From assembly GCA_028554795.2 (NCBI GenBank), contig JAPYKE020000260.1, positions 1 through 64,000 on the forward strand: a DNA stretch of 64,000 nt, in the 5' to 3' direction. This stretch comes from Sinohyriopsis cumingii (lineage: Eukaryota; Mollusca; Bivalvia; Unionida; Unionidae). Both the position numbers and the translations under genes were made by a program. This document shows positions 39,123 through 51,430 of this stretch, piece after piece. Position 1 is the first letter of the stretch; every line of letters starts with the position of its first letter. A model generated the notes under the pieces. It saw nothing but the letters and a program-made list of their open reading frames with translations, did not search any database and was not told where the DNA came from.

Positions 39123-40683
39123 GTTGATTGATTGATTGGTTGATTCATTGACTGACATTCTCTTGTTTAATTTGAGAAGACTTTAAAGCTCCAATGTTAA
39201 GAAATTAAGCTTAATTTACGACAGGTGCTTAAAATCATCCTGAATATAATTGGGTTGTATTAGTGAATAATACACCAGTGCATCGTCCCAAATCAGTCAA
39301 CATTCACCTCTACACACTATATCTGTCTGATTATCCATTTATTCAATGCTTCTTTTTATCAGCTTTTGACATTTTAAATATAAACTGGCAAGCTACACTG
39401 CCATCCGCATAGATACGAGAACACAATATATATTTCTGACAGAACATACCACTATATTTAAACAATAAAATTAAAGCCAATTTCAAATTTGCATTTATTT
39501 ATTTCTGTCACTGAGCGATGTCATTTATATTCTCTCTCGCGTGAAGCATAACAGGTTCCTCCTAACCCATTACAGTCATTATATATATGGGTATCATTTC
39601 ACCTGATACTTTTTCGGAGCAATGCGGAACGAGGAAAATACTTTTGAAACGTATATATCCAAATTGATATGCCCTTTGTTTGATTCAAAGGACTGTAGCA
39701 GATCCTCATATCATTTCTATCTTTCACAAAAAGTTGTTTTTGTCAGAAAATTACTAAGAACAAAAAGCACAAATACTTTAAACAGTCTCAGCTTGGATTT
39801 ATAATATTAGTACTAGATTATAAAACAACAATTTATTCTTAAATTAAGATGAGCATATGTTCATATACGACCTGTATGACTCTTTTGATAATAGTTACGG
39901 TGCAGAACATTCGATAATCAAGACTGAACAGACTTTGGATTGGTAAAATTAGTAGTAGATTATAAAACAACAATTTATTCTTAAATTAAGATGAGCAAAT
40001 GCTCATACACGACCTATATGACTTTTACTATAAGATTAAGCGTTCCTAACATGTGATATACTCTTAAAAAATTACGATCTGAACAGCGCTCGACCATTTC
40101 CGTTCGCTCGTGAACTTTATTTCTCAACTTCACTGAAAAGACGGAGGATGTTCCGATTGCGAACGTTACTGACGTAAAACATATGAAAAGGAAAGTGCGC
40201 ATGAGCTCGAAGCAATATAAACGCATGTAAATAAATAACTCGAATTATACACAATGACACTTCACAAGTGAACTCGGGGCGATATGAAGACAGTAATTTG
40301 CTAATCAAAGATAGGTATATTTTAAATCATCAAGCATGACCAGCAATGGCTTGGATACTCGTTAATTTCGACAACTGCACCTTAAACCGGAACTTAAGAT
40401 ATAATATATCAGGACAGGGTGAAAATTAGTGCTTAATCATCTAAGAAAGTTGCTAAGAATGCCTGATTTAAAAAATCTAATTTCCGACTGATAAAGTCAG
40501 AATATCAAAAGTTTGAATTAAAATGGATTAGGAATTTTTCTTTCAAACTAAACTGGTTATTTATCACGATAGTATTCGTACACCCTCCCGTTTAGGCCAC
40601 CGTATAATAACTAATTGATTAAGCCAGCTTGATTTCTAATTTTTATAAGATCCACTTTATCGAAAGTTGGAGTTGAAGAGAAG
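38208..40683. other. intergenic DNA with small repeats
   Basis: (TTGA)n-like tract at 39078-39155. A two-copy duplication with 142 bp spacing lies at about 39781-39920 and 39927-40065, sharing TAAAACAACAATTTATTC and AAATTAAGATGAGCA. No supported gene. Confidence 0.6.
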
Positions 40684-40915
40684 AGCAGCAGAGAGGACGA
40701 ACAGACCTTTTGCTGGAACGTCATTTTGAAAACTGAAACCTCATACGAACAAATATAAAATAATAAAGTCAATAACGACCATCCGAAGCCTCTAACTTAC
40801 CGAGAGTTTCTCTGCTTGGGTTAGGTTCTTTTTGTTACTTTATTTTTGTCGAAATTTGTATGTGTTGTCGTTTACCCGCCTGACGTCTCATTGAGGTCGC
40901 AACCTCTCTGCTTCT
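40684..40915. repeat. fossil Polinton terminal repeat with fold-back ends
   Basis: AGCAGCAGAGAGG (40684-40696) is matched in inverse by CCTCTCTGCTTCT (40903-40915) with one mismatch. The span is 232 bp against 234 bp in the recent element. The interior sequence is unrelated. Confidence 0.65.
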
Positions 40916-40939
40916 ATAATTAGATCATTATTATATCAG

Positions 40940-41590
40940 CCAAATATTGTATCAAGACCTGCATGATATCTTGTTCTGGGATCGTGTAAATCCGTGCGGT
41001 GCAGATAGTGTTTTTGAAAAGAAGCTACTAAATCCAATTATGTCCATATATCCGCTGCAGTAAGTCTGATGAATATTTCTCAGAGTATGTGTATCAACTC
41101 CGTTAAATCCAATTATAGCATTATATTTATCTCTGCTCACTTTTGGTATTTGTGTATAACGTTGAGTGACATAAATTATACCTGTATTTATATGCCTACC
41201 TCTAGAAAATATTCGAGCTGGATTTATTTGTTTGTCAAGCATTACTTCGTCGTATACTACGATATTATTATTAAAACCATCTAATTCATCTACGAACGGT
41301 GCTTCATAAATATCAATTATGACATTAATAATGTCATCACCATCTTCATTTAAATATTTTGCATTTTCATTAAAATCTTTAAGTACACCGTAGCATCACT
41401 GAGCATCAACTGACGGAGTTACTAAATATAACTTGTCCCACTTGAGCCATCTCATTATCAAATTAAATAATAATTGTGATTTACCGGACCCAGATGGACC
41501 TATTATTATCATTCTAATAGCATTTGGTAATGCTAAAATATGTTTTACTGGCTTTTGCTTTCATGTCGCTGAGAAATCAATGACATCCAT
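40940..41590 (-). pseudogene. fossil Polinton packaging ATPase
   Basis: Shares PARIFSRGRH, YVTQRYTQIPKV and HTLRNIHQT blocks with the ATPase at 6450-7124, and the GPSGSGK coding region is still visible near 41490. Broken and old. Confidence 0.88.
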
Positions 41591-41604
41591 GTTGTAAAAA
41601 TACA

Positions 41605-42115
41605 ATGAATAATATGAATCTATATTGTGTTCGATGCAGAGCACATACACCAACGAGTATGTTGACAACCATACTAACAAACAATAAAAGACGCACACTT
41701 TCAGGTAAATGTGTAAAATGTGGCACAACAAATAAATTTATTTCTACCAGTAAAATAGGTGGTGATATAGCTACTTCATTAGGATAATTACCAGGAACGC
41801 CATGGGCTAAATACCCAGGAGAAAAACACCTTCCTGGATACAACTATTGTGATCCTGGTACCCGACTTGATATCCGACTTGATAAACAAGATCACCTAAG
41901 ACACGGAGAGTATCCTATAAATGATATTGATCGAGCATGTCACGCTCATGCTGTAGCTTATAAAAGTAATGATTTACACCAATGACATATTGCAGATGTG
42001 AAATTGATACATGCATTAAATTCTATAAAAAAATAAATCTTTCAGAGAATCATTAGCTAATTGTTTGGTAAGATATGCGATGAAAGGTACATTATTATTC
42101 GGAGCCTGTAATTAA
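41605..42115 (+). pseudogene. fossil zinc-ribbon/PLA2 gene
   Basis: Begins MNLYCVRCRAHTPT with the same two CxxC pairs as the gene at 7134-7634; the PLA2 calcium-loop region lies near 41840-41880. Broken and old. Confidence 0.88.
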
Positions 42116-42129
42116 TCAACCAATTATTA

Positions 42130-42968
42130 AAATAATAGACTCAATCTGTTACAGCCCAAGATGATATTGGAAGATTAGAGCAGCGATTAGTGAACTCGTT
42201 GATGCAGCAAATGCTACACGTTCCGCTCCTGCAAAATGGTTAGCACGATAGGCAATATGGCACATTTTAACTGCCACGACATATATAAATTCAGTATGGA
42301 CATTTTGATTTCAACACTCCTAACAAAGCTAATAAGGCTGATATTTTATTTTTACCCCACGATACTATCGAAATTGGTAGACGTCAATTGACATACAAAT
42401 ACGCGTTGACTGTCGTTGACGTTGCAAGTAGGTATAAAGAAGCAGAGCCACTATCAGCTAAAACAGCAACTGAAGTTTATTATGCCTTTGAACGAATTTA
42501 TCAAAGACGACCCTTACGATAGCCACAACTATTACAGGTTGATCCTGGAAAAAATATGCGAAGGAAATAATTCAGAAAAATACCAGATCCCGCGACTGGG
42601 TTGCAATATTATCAAGTGTGATAGCTGCATTATATAATGAAATTACTCGAATAAATGCCATGAAACCCATTAAAGAGATTACAAAAAAGAAACATATGTC
42701 AATACAACGACATGACTTTTCAGAACAACCAGTATTAGGTAATGTTACTGTCAGGTATTTTTATTAACCTGATGAACCTGAAGTTGGTAAAAAGAGTGAC
42801 TGATCCTATTCGGAGTATTACGACATATACAATTTCGATCAGTGTAAAATTCACAGGTAGACCTGTAATATACAGAATAGATTCAACAGCTCATCAACGC
42901 GGATTTATATGTGAGCAATTACAAGTAATTTATGAAGACACACAATTACCACCTCATTCACGTTTGTA
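42130..42968 (+). pseudogene. fossil Polinton integrase
   Basis: Retains blocks equivalent to YKYALTVVDVASRYKEAEPL and the C-terminal RPVIYRIDST and REQLQV-like region of the integrase at 7634-8602. Broken and old. Confidence 0.88.
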
Positions 42969-43142
42969 AACTAGCACCTCGACGTCGATTACGTTCAAGA
43001 CAGATCAGCATCACATTTTCGCGTGTATGACCAAACTTACTATTAATTATGTTTACAGCAAATTGTCTTTAAGAATATTGTTCAACAACATTACCGTACT
43101 ACAGCTCGCACAATTATTATTTTGCTATTGTTTCAGCGTTGT
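42969..43142 (-). pseudogene. fossil helicase-HNH tail
   Basis: Nucleotide-level match to the HNH-encoding end at 8604-8790 (ACGTCGATTACGTTCAAGAC and following), cut off where a LINE tail begins. Confidence 0.75.
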
Positions 43143-45200
43143 TGTTGTTGAGTTTAAATATAGTGGCGTGCGCACAATTGTGCATGTGCCACTTTTTTCT
43201 GACTGCGCCGCAGCCTGCTAGCTGTTCCTGGGGAAGGGGATGGTGCCACCTCCCCCAGGCTTTTATGGATTCAAGGAACCCTGATAGTTTGGCCTCAATC
43301 TGTGGGTCCATAAAGGTCCCTTACAGTTGAATGGTTGGCTGTCATTAGTGGGAAGGAGAGCTCGGGAACAGTCCTGCTTGCTTTACATCGCTGGTTTCTT
43401 GTTACATTTGTCTGGTGTTTCTTGCGATTTTTTTTTTCGAATTTTTTTCTTCTTCAAAATGTTCTAAAAGGGGGGATGTTCTATGCTGTTTATAGAGGTT
43501 CTTAGTAGAAATCATGTATGAAGAGAGATTCTCAAGGTTATTATGGTATTACTAGTCGAGGTGTTTAGGGTTTGTTTCCTACTTTATGTTATTTATAAGT
43601 TTTTAGATTTTGCCTCTTTAAGTTATTTATTAATTAATGTTTTCAGAGATTGAATGTTATTTATATTTTATTTAGCAAGAGACCGGAATCCTAGCTGATT
43701 ACTCGGTTCGTTAAGGACATCTAGACATCTGATTTTGCGGTTTCCTTAGTTTTTTATTGGTGCTTCGTAAGTGAATTATTTATTAATACTTTTATAAAAT
43801 TGAATGATATGTTATGGGTTTTTATGTGGTGGCGTTTAAATTTATTTAGCTAGTTACTGGGTCTTTTGGTTTTGTGGGGATAGTAATTATATTTTGTTCC
43901 TAAGTCCTGCTGAGTCTATGAATATGCTGATTGTTATTTTTATTAGAGTTCATACGTAACCCTGGGTATGTGTGTGGTGATCCAATCTCTTTATGGTTTT
44001 TGATAAATATTTTCCGAGCGGGTTGATATTTTGGGCATATACTGAATACGTGGTGTAGATCTTCGGTGGTGTGGCAGTTAAAGCAGTTAATGGTTGCTGG
44101 TTTGGGTCTTATAAACCTTCCAAAACTGCTAGCTAGCTTAGTTTATCCAGTTATCCTGTTCTTGGCGGGTTGTTTATTTTTGATCCATCGGTATACATTT
44201 TAACATAGTCCGGGTAATTTTGGTTTATTTCGTTTACCAGTACAGATTTTAATAAGTTTTCTTGTTCTTCTTTATTGCCTAATTTGGTTGTTTCAATGTT
44301 AATCCTTGGTGGTTTTTGTAACCATGGTGATTTGTTCTGGTCTATGTTGTTTTTTATCTGTTTTTTTTAGCAGAGGTATCTTTTCTCTTAGTTCAAGGAT
44401 TACTTTGCCACTGGGTGTGGTGGGTATGATTTTGGGTTTGAAGACAACTTTACCCTTATTTATAGCTATTTTGGTGGGATGGTTGTTTGGGTGGGTATCT
44501 AATCGAATAGAATATCGGAGGAGCAGTTCTTGCCTACGTAATTTTAAGGGTAGGTCTCCTCTTAGTGTTTGTAGTTCTTCTAATGATGTTGAGGGGAGTG
44601 TTCCTGTGCATAATAGTAAGGCTTTTCTCTTGATAGTGTCAAGTTTGTATAGTACAGGCTGCTTAGTCGAGTTATATGCTTGGCAACCGTAATCCAGTTT
44701 TGATCTAATAAGGGTTTTATATATCGTGAGGAGGGTTTCCTGGTTGGATCTCTAGTCAGTCCCTGTGATGTTCCTGTGTAAATTGAGATCTTTGTTACAA
44801 TTCTGGGTGAGTTGTTTAATGTGCTGTTTCCATGTGAGGTGGTTGTCAAAGAACATTCCTATTAATTTTACTACTGTTACGAATTTGATTAATTGATTTC
44901 ATATATAGAAGTTTTGATAGGCTAGGTTGTTATTTCGTTTGGGGGTGAATATGATTGCCATAGTTTTTAATGAGATATTTTGAAACCCCATTTGTCCACG
45001 CATGTTCCTATATTGTCTAGGCTCTGCTGGATTTCTTTAACTACTGTCTTATTGGCAGGATTTCCATTCCTCCATATGCCACTATCATCTGCAAATTGTG
45101 ACAAGTTTATCTTTGTGGAGGCTGCACTGAGGTCAAGGTAGTTCACCATTAGGTTAAATAGTAAGGCACTTATTACACTGCCTTGCGGTGTTCCATTTTC
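43143..45200 (-). mobile_element. LINE with RT and RNase H pieces, inserted in the Polinton fossil
   Basis: Minus strand, 5-prime cut at about 45200. RT blocks: NGTPQGSVISALLFNLMV and NLSQFADDSGIWRNG near 45060-45200. A post-RT block follows near 44580-44720, then RNase H (VKMYTDGSKINN near 44190) and a terminal zinc-knuckle-like INCFNCHTTEDLHHVF near 44060. The 3-prime UTR runs to an AACAACAAC tail at 43143, marking the insertion point. RNase H after RT fits the I/Jockey-Outcast/Nimb group. It carries stops and frameshifts and is 5-prime truncated at the rearrangement joint. The second copy starts at 63669. Confidence 0.85.
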
Positions 45201-45266
45201 ATGTCAGCTAGAAAAGTTAGAGCACTTGATTTGGGGGTATCTTTGTTTCAGTGGGGAAGCATGTGA
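45194..45266 (+). repeat. 73 bp copy of 22350-22422 at a rearrangement joint
   Basis: Identical to 22350-22422 in the same orientation except one G/A change (CGGCTAG versus CAGCTAG). It sits exactly between the cut LINE (ending about 45200) and the start of the inverted arm at 45266. Confidence 0.92.
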
Positions 45267-45269
45267 CAG

Positions 45270-46410
45270 ACGGCAAAATCTTCAGTTAAATATTAACCAA
45301 TAAAGACTGGTTTAGGAAAAATAATTAATGTACATCAAATTTGTGGTGGAAATGGAAGAGCTATACAAAGTAACATTCTAAACATAAAACAATAATTGAC
45401 TATATAAATGAAAAAGGATCGAAAGTTGCTATGGCACCTTTCGATCAAGAAAAAGCTTTTGACCGATAAGAATATAGCTATATACAGAAAACACTTGAAA
45501 AATTCGGTTTCGGAACAAATTTCCGTAAGTGGACCGAAATGATATACACTGGAATAACCTCATGTGTACTGGTAAATGGAAAATGCACGAAGGATTTTGA
45601 TATGCAAGGATCAGTCAGGCAAGGATGCCAATTGTCATATTATACGTGATAGCAATATAAGTTTTAAGCCATACAATTCGAAACAACTCACAAATACAAA
45701 GTATTCAAATTTCAAATCTTCTAAAGGAATTAAAAATGATTCAGTATACTGACGATTGCACCAAATTTATAAGAGCTGCTAAACGTTATGCTTATTTACA
45801 GGAAGAATTTGAAAATTTCGGTAACGCATCTGGTTCGAAAACAAATCACGACTTAACCGAAATATTAAAATTGGTAACTAGGGCGGAAACCACCCTGGGT
45901 TTCCTCCGCACTTCCTGAGAGATAAAATGAAAGATCTAGGAGTTTTTTTATATATGGAAATAATGAATTAGAGCATTATAAACACTTAATGAAAAAGATT
46001 AAAGATAAAGCAAATATCTGGACTTTAACGCCACTTTGCATTATGGAGCGTGCACGAGTAGCAAAAACTTATCTTTACTCAAATATAAATTACACTGTTA
46101 GATCAATTGACATGGAAAATAAAAATCTGAATAAACTTGATAAAGGTATTATAGACTACATATGGAGTTATAAAATGCACTACATTAACAAAGAAACCTT
46201 ATATCGGGCAAACAAATAGAGGGGGACGGGGATTGCCAGCCCTCTACTACTAAAGATCTCAGATATAATTAATAGATTTTAAACAAGTACAACCTGAACC
46301 CAAAACAGCTTGGGATGCATTATATATTTACTGGCTTGGATTTACTATGAGAAACAGACCGGAAATATTTAGAAATAATAACTTGACAAGTAAAATAGAA
46401 GTTCAGAGAC
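45270..46410 (+). mobile_element. Tx1/L1-like LINE RT fragment (inverted-arm copy)
   Basis: Plus-strand copy of the RT part of the LINE at 27770-30880, better preserved. It has QYTDDCTKFIRAAKRY and FGNASGSKTNHD at 45736-45918, then KIKDKANIWTLTPL, RARVAKTYLYSNINY and YINKETLYRANK at 45989-46219. Cut at the joint at 45266, so endonuclease and ORF1 are absent on this side. Confidence 0.8.
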
Positions 46411-46411
46411 G

Positions 46412-46539
<128 letters not shown>

Positions 46540-47485
46540 CTAAAAACAGGGATATAATAGAATTATGATAATTAGACAAAACTAAAATTAATTGATTAAA
46601 GCTAATCACGGAAATATGTAAGGAATACAAGTATCATAGGAATAATATTTTACATTTAGATGTAAAATATGATAACAAGGTAATTTTGAAAATAATAGAT
46701 TACATTACGACAACAATGCTATCCGGTGGTCAGGTAATAAGAATACAAAAAAATTAAATGTCTCATACTATACCGGGTGGGCGGGGGTGTTGAGGGTTTT
46801 TCGGTTTGCTACCTATTAGGAGTGTGACACCGCCAGTGCGCATGCTGCAGCGCTCACCTCATGTACCAACTCAGGTCTAGGCTTACCTTCTTTCTAAGCC
46901 TTGTAATTCTAAGTTTTCAGTTTTAAAAATACTCCATCATTTCACCTCTTTGGATAACAATACAAAATATTTTATACATTTCTAATAAACGGACTAAATG
47001 ATCTCAATATCGACCGGACAGAACATGACAATAATGAGGGGTGGATGGAGGGGGTGGGGGTGGCTTCGTTTTGCTAGTGCGCTAGCTGGAGCACCCATCC
47101 CTCTACTCAGACCTAGAGATGCTTTTATTTTAAGCCATGTTGAGGTTTTGCAACTCTACGCTCTAACTAACACACAAAATGACTAACAGGGTAACTCAGT
47201 TAGATTAGGATTACTAATAGAACAAAACTATTGTTTTAAAATGACAAATCATACGGTAACTTTTCCTATATTAGGGAGGATACAGGGGACCTTCATGTGG
47301 GTGAAGTAAGATGCATAGACGTCGCAGAGCTACTTCACAATGCGCCACTCGAAGTGAATAGGCTTGCAAAAGAGTATCGGAAAATCCACATGAAGCGCAT
47401 GGACAAACAAACACAAACACGGGAACTAACAAAAAGTTACACATTCTAACTTAAGAATTAATCCAATACTTAAACCCCTTCGGAA

Positions 47486-47740
47486 GGGGCCCCGAGTGGC
47501 CGAGTGGTCTAAATCGTTCTCCGTTACAGATCACTGCCATCTCGCCTGTGTCTGCGTGGGTTCGAGTCTCGGATTCGGCTAATGTGGGTATGTGAAAAAG
47601 CTTGCCAGTAGCTTCTTGTGGGTCGGTGGTTCTTTCCGGGGTTTTCCCGGGTTCTTCCTCCACCATGAAAACTGGCCGCCGTGTATAGCCTATCCTGTGG
47701 TGAAAAATGGCGTTAAACCCTACAACTATAACAACAAAAA
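47486..47740 (+). mobile_element. tRNA-derived SINE, family 1 (inverted-arm copy)
   Basis: Head GGGGCCCCGAGTGGCCGAGT, B-box GGGTTCGAGTCTCGG, tail GGCGTTAAACCCTACAAC. Reciprocal of 26490-26746. Confidence 0.88.
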
Positions 47741-48364
47741 ACCCTTTGTTAGCAGAGTAAGATAAATAAGAAAAAGAGAAGGCCTAACCGAAACAATCGA
47801 AATATAACTAAATTATGATATAACTAGTTTAACGGGGAACGGCACATATTTAAACACACACACACACACACACACACAATACTAGGTTTTCTTTGATTTT
47901 AATGACGCAATACACCATTCTCTCGTCGAAATTCTAAATTGATAATAAATACTAAACTATATCATAATGATAACCTTAGACTTATGAAGTCTAAAATATT
48001 ATGTTAAAACAACTGGGATATATTTGCTGAAGATTGCCGTCCTTACATACAGACTAGATATCATACATACAATATAGCATTGATACACATATCACACATG
48101 AGAAGGAACTCTGATATTCGGGATCACACCCTTTATCGGATGAACAAACCTTTCGAAAACACCAGGGAACCAAAAATACTCCATCAAAATGTAGCTTTAA
48201 ACTAAACTTTTGATCTAAATTTCTTTTCTAAAGAAAAGAAACATACACACCTTATGGGTAATACTAATACATAAAAACACCTTATGTTTTGGTTAAGGGG
48301 GGGGGAATCCGTCTGGTGCCCCCCACCACATCCCCCGAAATAAAGAAATTAGATATATGAGAAA

Positions 48365-48500
48365 GGTTGCTAGTAGCTTTGCTGTTGGTCGGTGGTTCTT
48401 CTGGCGTTCGTCCATGGTTCTTCCTTCATCAAGTATACTGGTCACCATGGGCAAACTAGTACGTGCTGAGAAATGGCCTGAAAGTCCAAAATAGCAAACC
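48365..48500 (+). mobile_element. SINE family 1, partial (inverted-arm copy)
   Basis: Reciprocal of 25706-25835. Confidence 0.55.
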
Positions 48501-50434
48501 TATTGTACAGGCTTTGTTGCCGCGAGTTTTCAATGTGTAAGCAAAGAATTGTGCTTTTTTTGTTGTTGCATGTACGTGTTCCCCGATATGAAGCTGTATT
48601 TTTGTGCAATGTCACAAATTTACCATCACATTCTTTGAAGAAAAGAATGCTCAATTTATTATTTTTCTTGCACAGCACTGTAAGTATTTCGATCTTTATG
48701 GCAGTGTTGTAAGTGCTTAAAAATAAATTGGTTTGGATACTAGAGACGTTCATAATTGTGAAAGGGTAACTCCATATTTGTTTCAGTCCATGCTTCGAGT
48801 TAAAAGTAAACGTTTAAGTACGAATACAATATATCGATGTGGGTTTGTACCCGTGTGGTTTCATAAAGTATTTTAGGTGTTCGATTACTACAGCTCATTG
48901 AAATGTCTTTCTATATCGGAGTAACAACTAATTCTTTTTTCAATGTTAGGCATAACTGATTTTGACAAGAAAGTAAAGATACTGTAGGGGAACTTGGTTT
49001 TGGCGTGTTCCATTATTGAACAAGTTGAAAAGCGTTAAGTATTTTGAAAATAAAACCTTGTCACGCTTTATCCTTATGCAATCAAGTCTGTACCTGAACT
49101 ATATCATAAAGCTGATACACCTCTATAATTTGACAACCAGGAACATTTAAAAATGTTTCGTCTTTAAAATGTCACCAACATAAATCTTGAGCATAAATAA
49201 TTCTGCTACGTCACTATTATATGAAGCAGTATATAACATATATTATCTTTAAATATCTGATCTGAAACTGCAGCAAGAATATATTGTCTAATTGTACAAA
49301 AATAGCAAGTTTCTACACGCGTGAACACACTTTGCATATCGAGTTTTAGTCTGATAAAGGTTTCCCTTTATAATATGTAAAAGAAACACATTAGACGTCT
49401 CTTGAATTTTACATTCAGGAGAAAATATCAAATGCCAAGGTAGTATTACAATCCGCCGTATATTTCTCATCAAAATCCCTCTTGACGCGAGAAATATACA
49501 CGATAAGGCTGCTATCGCTGAAGTACATATAACTGTATCAACCAGAAACCAATTAACTGAGATGCCTACGTACAATAGGCTGTAATGTAGCGAGATATTA
49601 TACTCCGACACCCATATCCCACCCGCAAAACACATATGAGATTATTTCTTTGCTCCCGTCGCCCCCCCCCCCCCATCAGTAGCATTAATTGCTTGTGTAT
49701 GCTTGAGCTATTGCTACGCACCGGTGTTAGGATGTATGTTTCATAGTCCTTTATTTTTGATATGTCCGGGTGAGTTGCTTATTTTGTTCACAATATTCGT
49801 ATGTAAACTTAAAACTGATAAATATTTTTATCTGATATTCTTTGCTTTTGCTGGCTGATTGAAATGGTTTTGGTTATGACTGCTTGATGTGACGCAACAT
49901 ATCGTGTCTCAGTAATGAAGTACTAGCAAAGTTTTAAACAAATTAACTACCCTTGTATGTTACTAAGTCGATAAAGCTTTCACTAATGTCGTAATTGTTT
50001 TTCATATCATAGCTTAACTGAGAAAGAGTAACAATTTATGTAAAGTGATAGGCATCTTCACATGAGATTCAAGTCCCACATAACAATAATTAATTTTGTA
50101 ATTGTTTGCGTCGTTCCGCAGTCATTACTTTTAGAAATGTCCAGATTTCGTCTTCGTTATTTCGGGTGTAACTGGTTCCCAGGCTAATTGTATTTTCATA
50201 ATAAACCTTTTATTTTTAAATATCTATTCCATGAAATGAATTATTTAAAAAGATTTTTATATTATAGTATTTTTGAAAAATTAATATCAGAAACATCTGA
50301 AGGCCAGTGCAAACCTCGCGACCTTCTTTCATTGAAAGTTCAAAATCTATAGCATCACAGCCTTTAAAAATATGTCGGGTGAAAGTGGTCGATAAATACA
50401 GAAGAATATAGGCGTATAAAACAGCTCAGGAAAA

Positions 50435-50467
<33 letters not shown>

Positions 50468-50753
50468 CACCGTTAAAAGACAAAGAATCCCCATGATCGA
50501 AATGGACTATTAGGTGCATGTTATGAAGACTTGGCAATAATTTACAAAATACAAAATTATTCATTCACACATAATAATATTATACTGATAAATACGCAAC
50601 GTCAAACGCTATTATGTACATTTCACCAATCCGGTTGAGCGCCATGGCACTTCCTTGTGGGTGTCAAGTAAATATATAAATGGGCCGCAGAGTGAGCAAC
50701 CAAGAGGAAACCCGGCGCAATGAAGTCAAAGGAGGTAAGTCTTTGTGTCTGTG

Positions 50754-50811
<58 letters not shown>

Positions 50812-51137
50812 CTGTATATATATATATATTACCATTTTGTAATTATTTAACTATGACCAAATTTTCTAGAGTTCGTTCAGATTTCGGAGAAATATACTAC
50901 ATCCGTACATTTTTTTTATTATGCACTAACTTAAATGAATAAAAAAATCAGAAACAGTCTGAATAATGCATGAATTAAAAACATATCGAAATACTTTATC
51001 GATATATTGACTGATTAATTCTTCATTGATTAAATGAGTAATCGATTAAGTGAAATCTTGAGTCACCTTCATCCGTTCTTTTAGTGACAGCCGTATGCAC
51101 TGATATATTTATGTATTTTAGAGGGGGGGGGGGAGAG

Positions 51138-51430
51138 AGTCGTTATCATTCTTTTGAATTCGTCAAAATCTAACACAGGAGAGTCAAAGTCCTTTGGGTA
51201 AATCACATGTCCTTTCCCCCATTTTGTATACCATTATCTTATCTATTGCTATTCCCTTCAGTTTTAGGGCGGTTAGTACGTCGGACTGTCGGGGGCAGTT
51301 AATCACTGCCCCGCTGTCCAACAGTTGACAACCTTTATGGTGATCTGCAACTAAATATTCTTTTCTCACCATTTCTCTACTCTTACAGCAAGATATTCTT
51401 CTAATTTTGCTCCATTGTACATGACTTGTT
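51138..51430 (-). mobile_element. LINE ORF1 fragment, duplicated copy
   Basis: Copy of 30580-30872 (ADHHKGCQLLDSGAVINCPR block); cut at the joint. Confidence 0.75.

Larger units (their letters stand above)
40684..43142. mobile_element. left end of an old Polinton fossil
   Basis: Same gene order as 6191-9300 of the recent element: fold-back terminal repeat (40684-40915), ATPase relic (about 40940-41590, minus), zinc-ribbon/PLA2 relic (41605-42115, plus), integrase relic (42130-42968, plus), helicase-HNH relic (42969-43142, minus). Old and broken in many places; a diverged subfamily. A LINE is inserted at its right side. Copy at 61214-63668. Confidence 0.9.
30580..43477. repeat. first copy of a direct segmental duplication (period about 20,558 bp)
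   Basis: Sequence from 30580 onward recurs nearly unchanged from 51138 to 64000. Differences are sparse substitutions plus length changes in a minisatellite and microsatellites. Confidence 0.95.

Noticed and set aside
47486-47580. tRNA genes at the SINE heads (also 26660-26746, 33480-33573, 34450-34546)
   Set aside because: A- and B-boxes belong to tRNA-derived SINE heads attached to shared bodies and tails; the cloverleaf is not complete.
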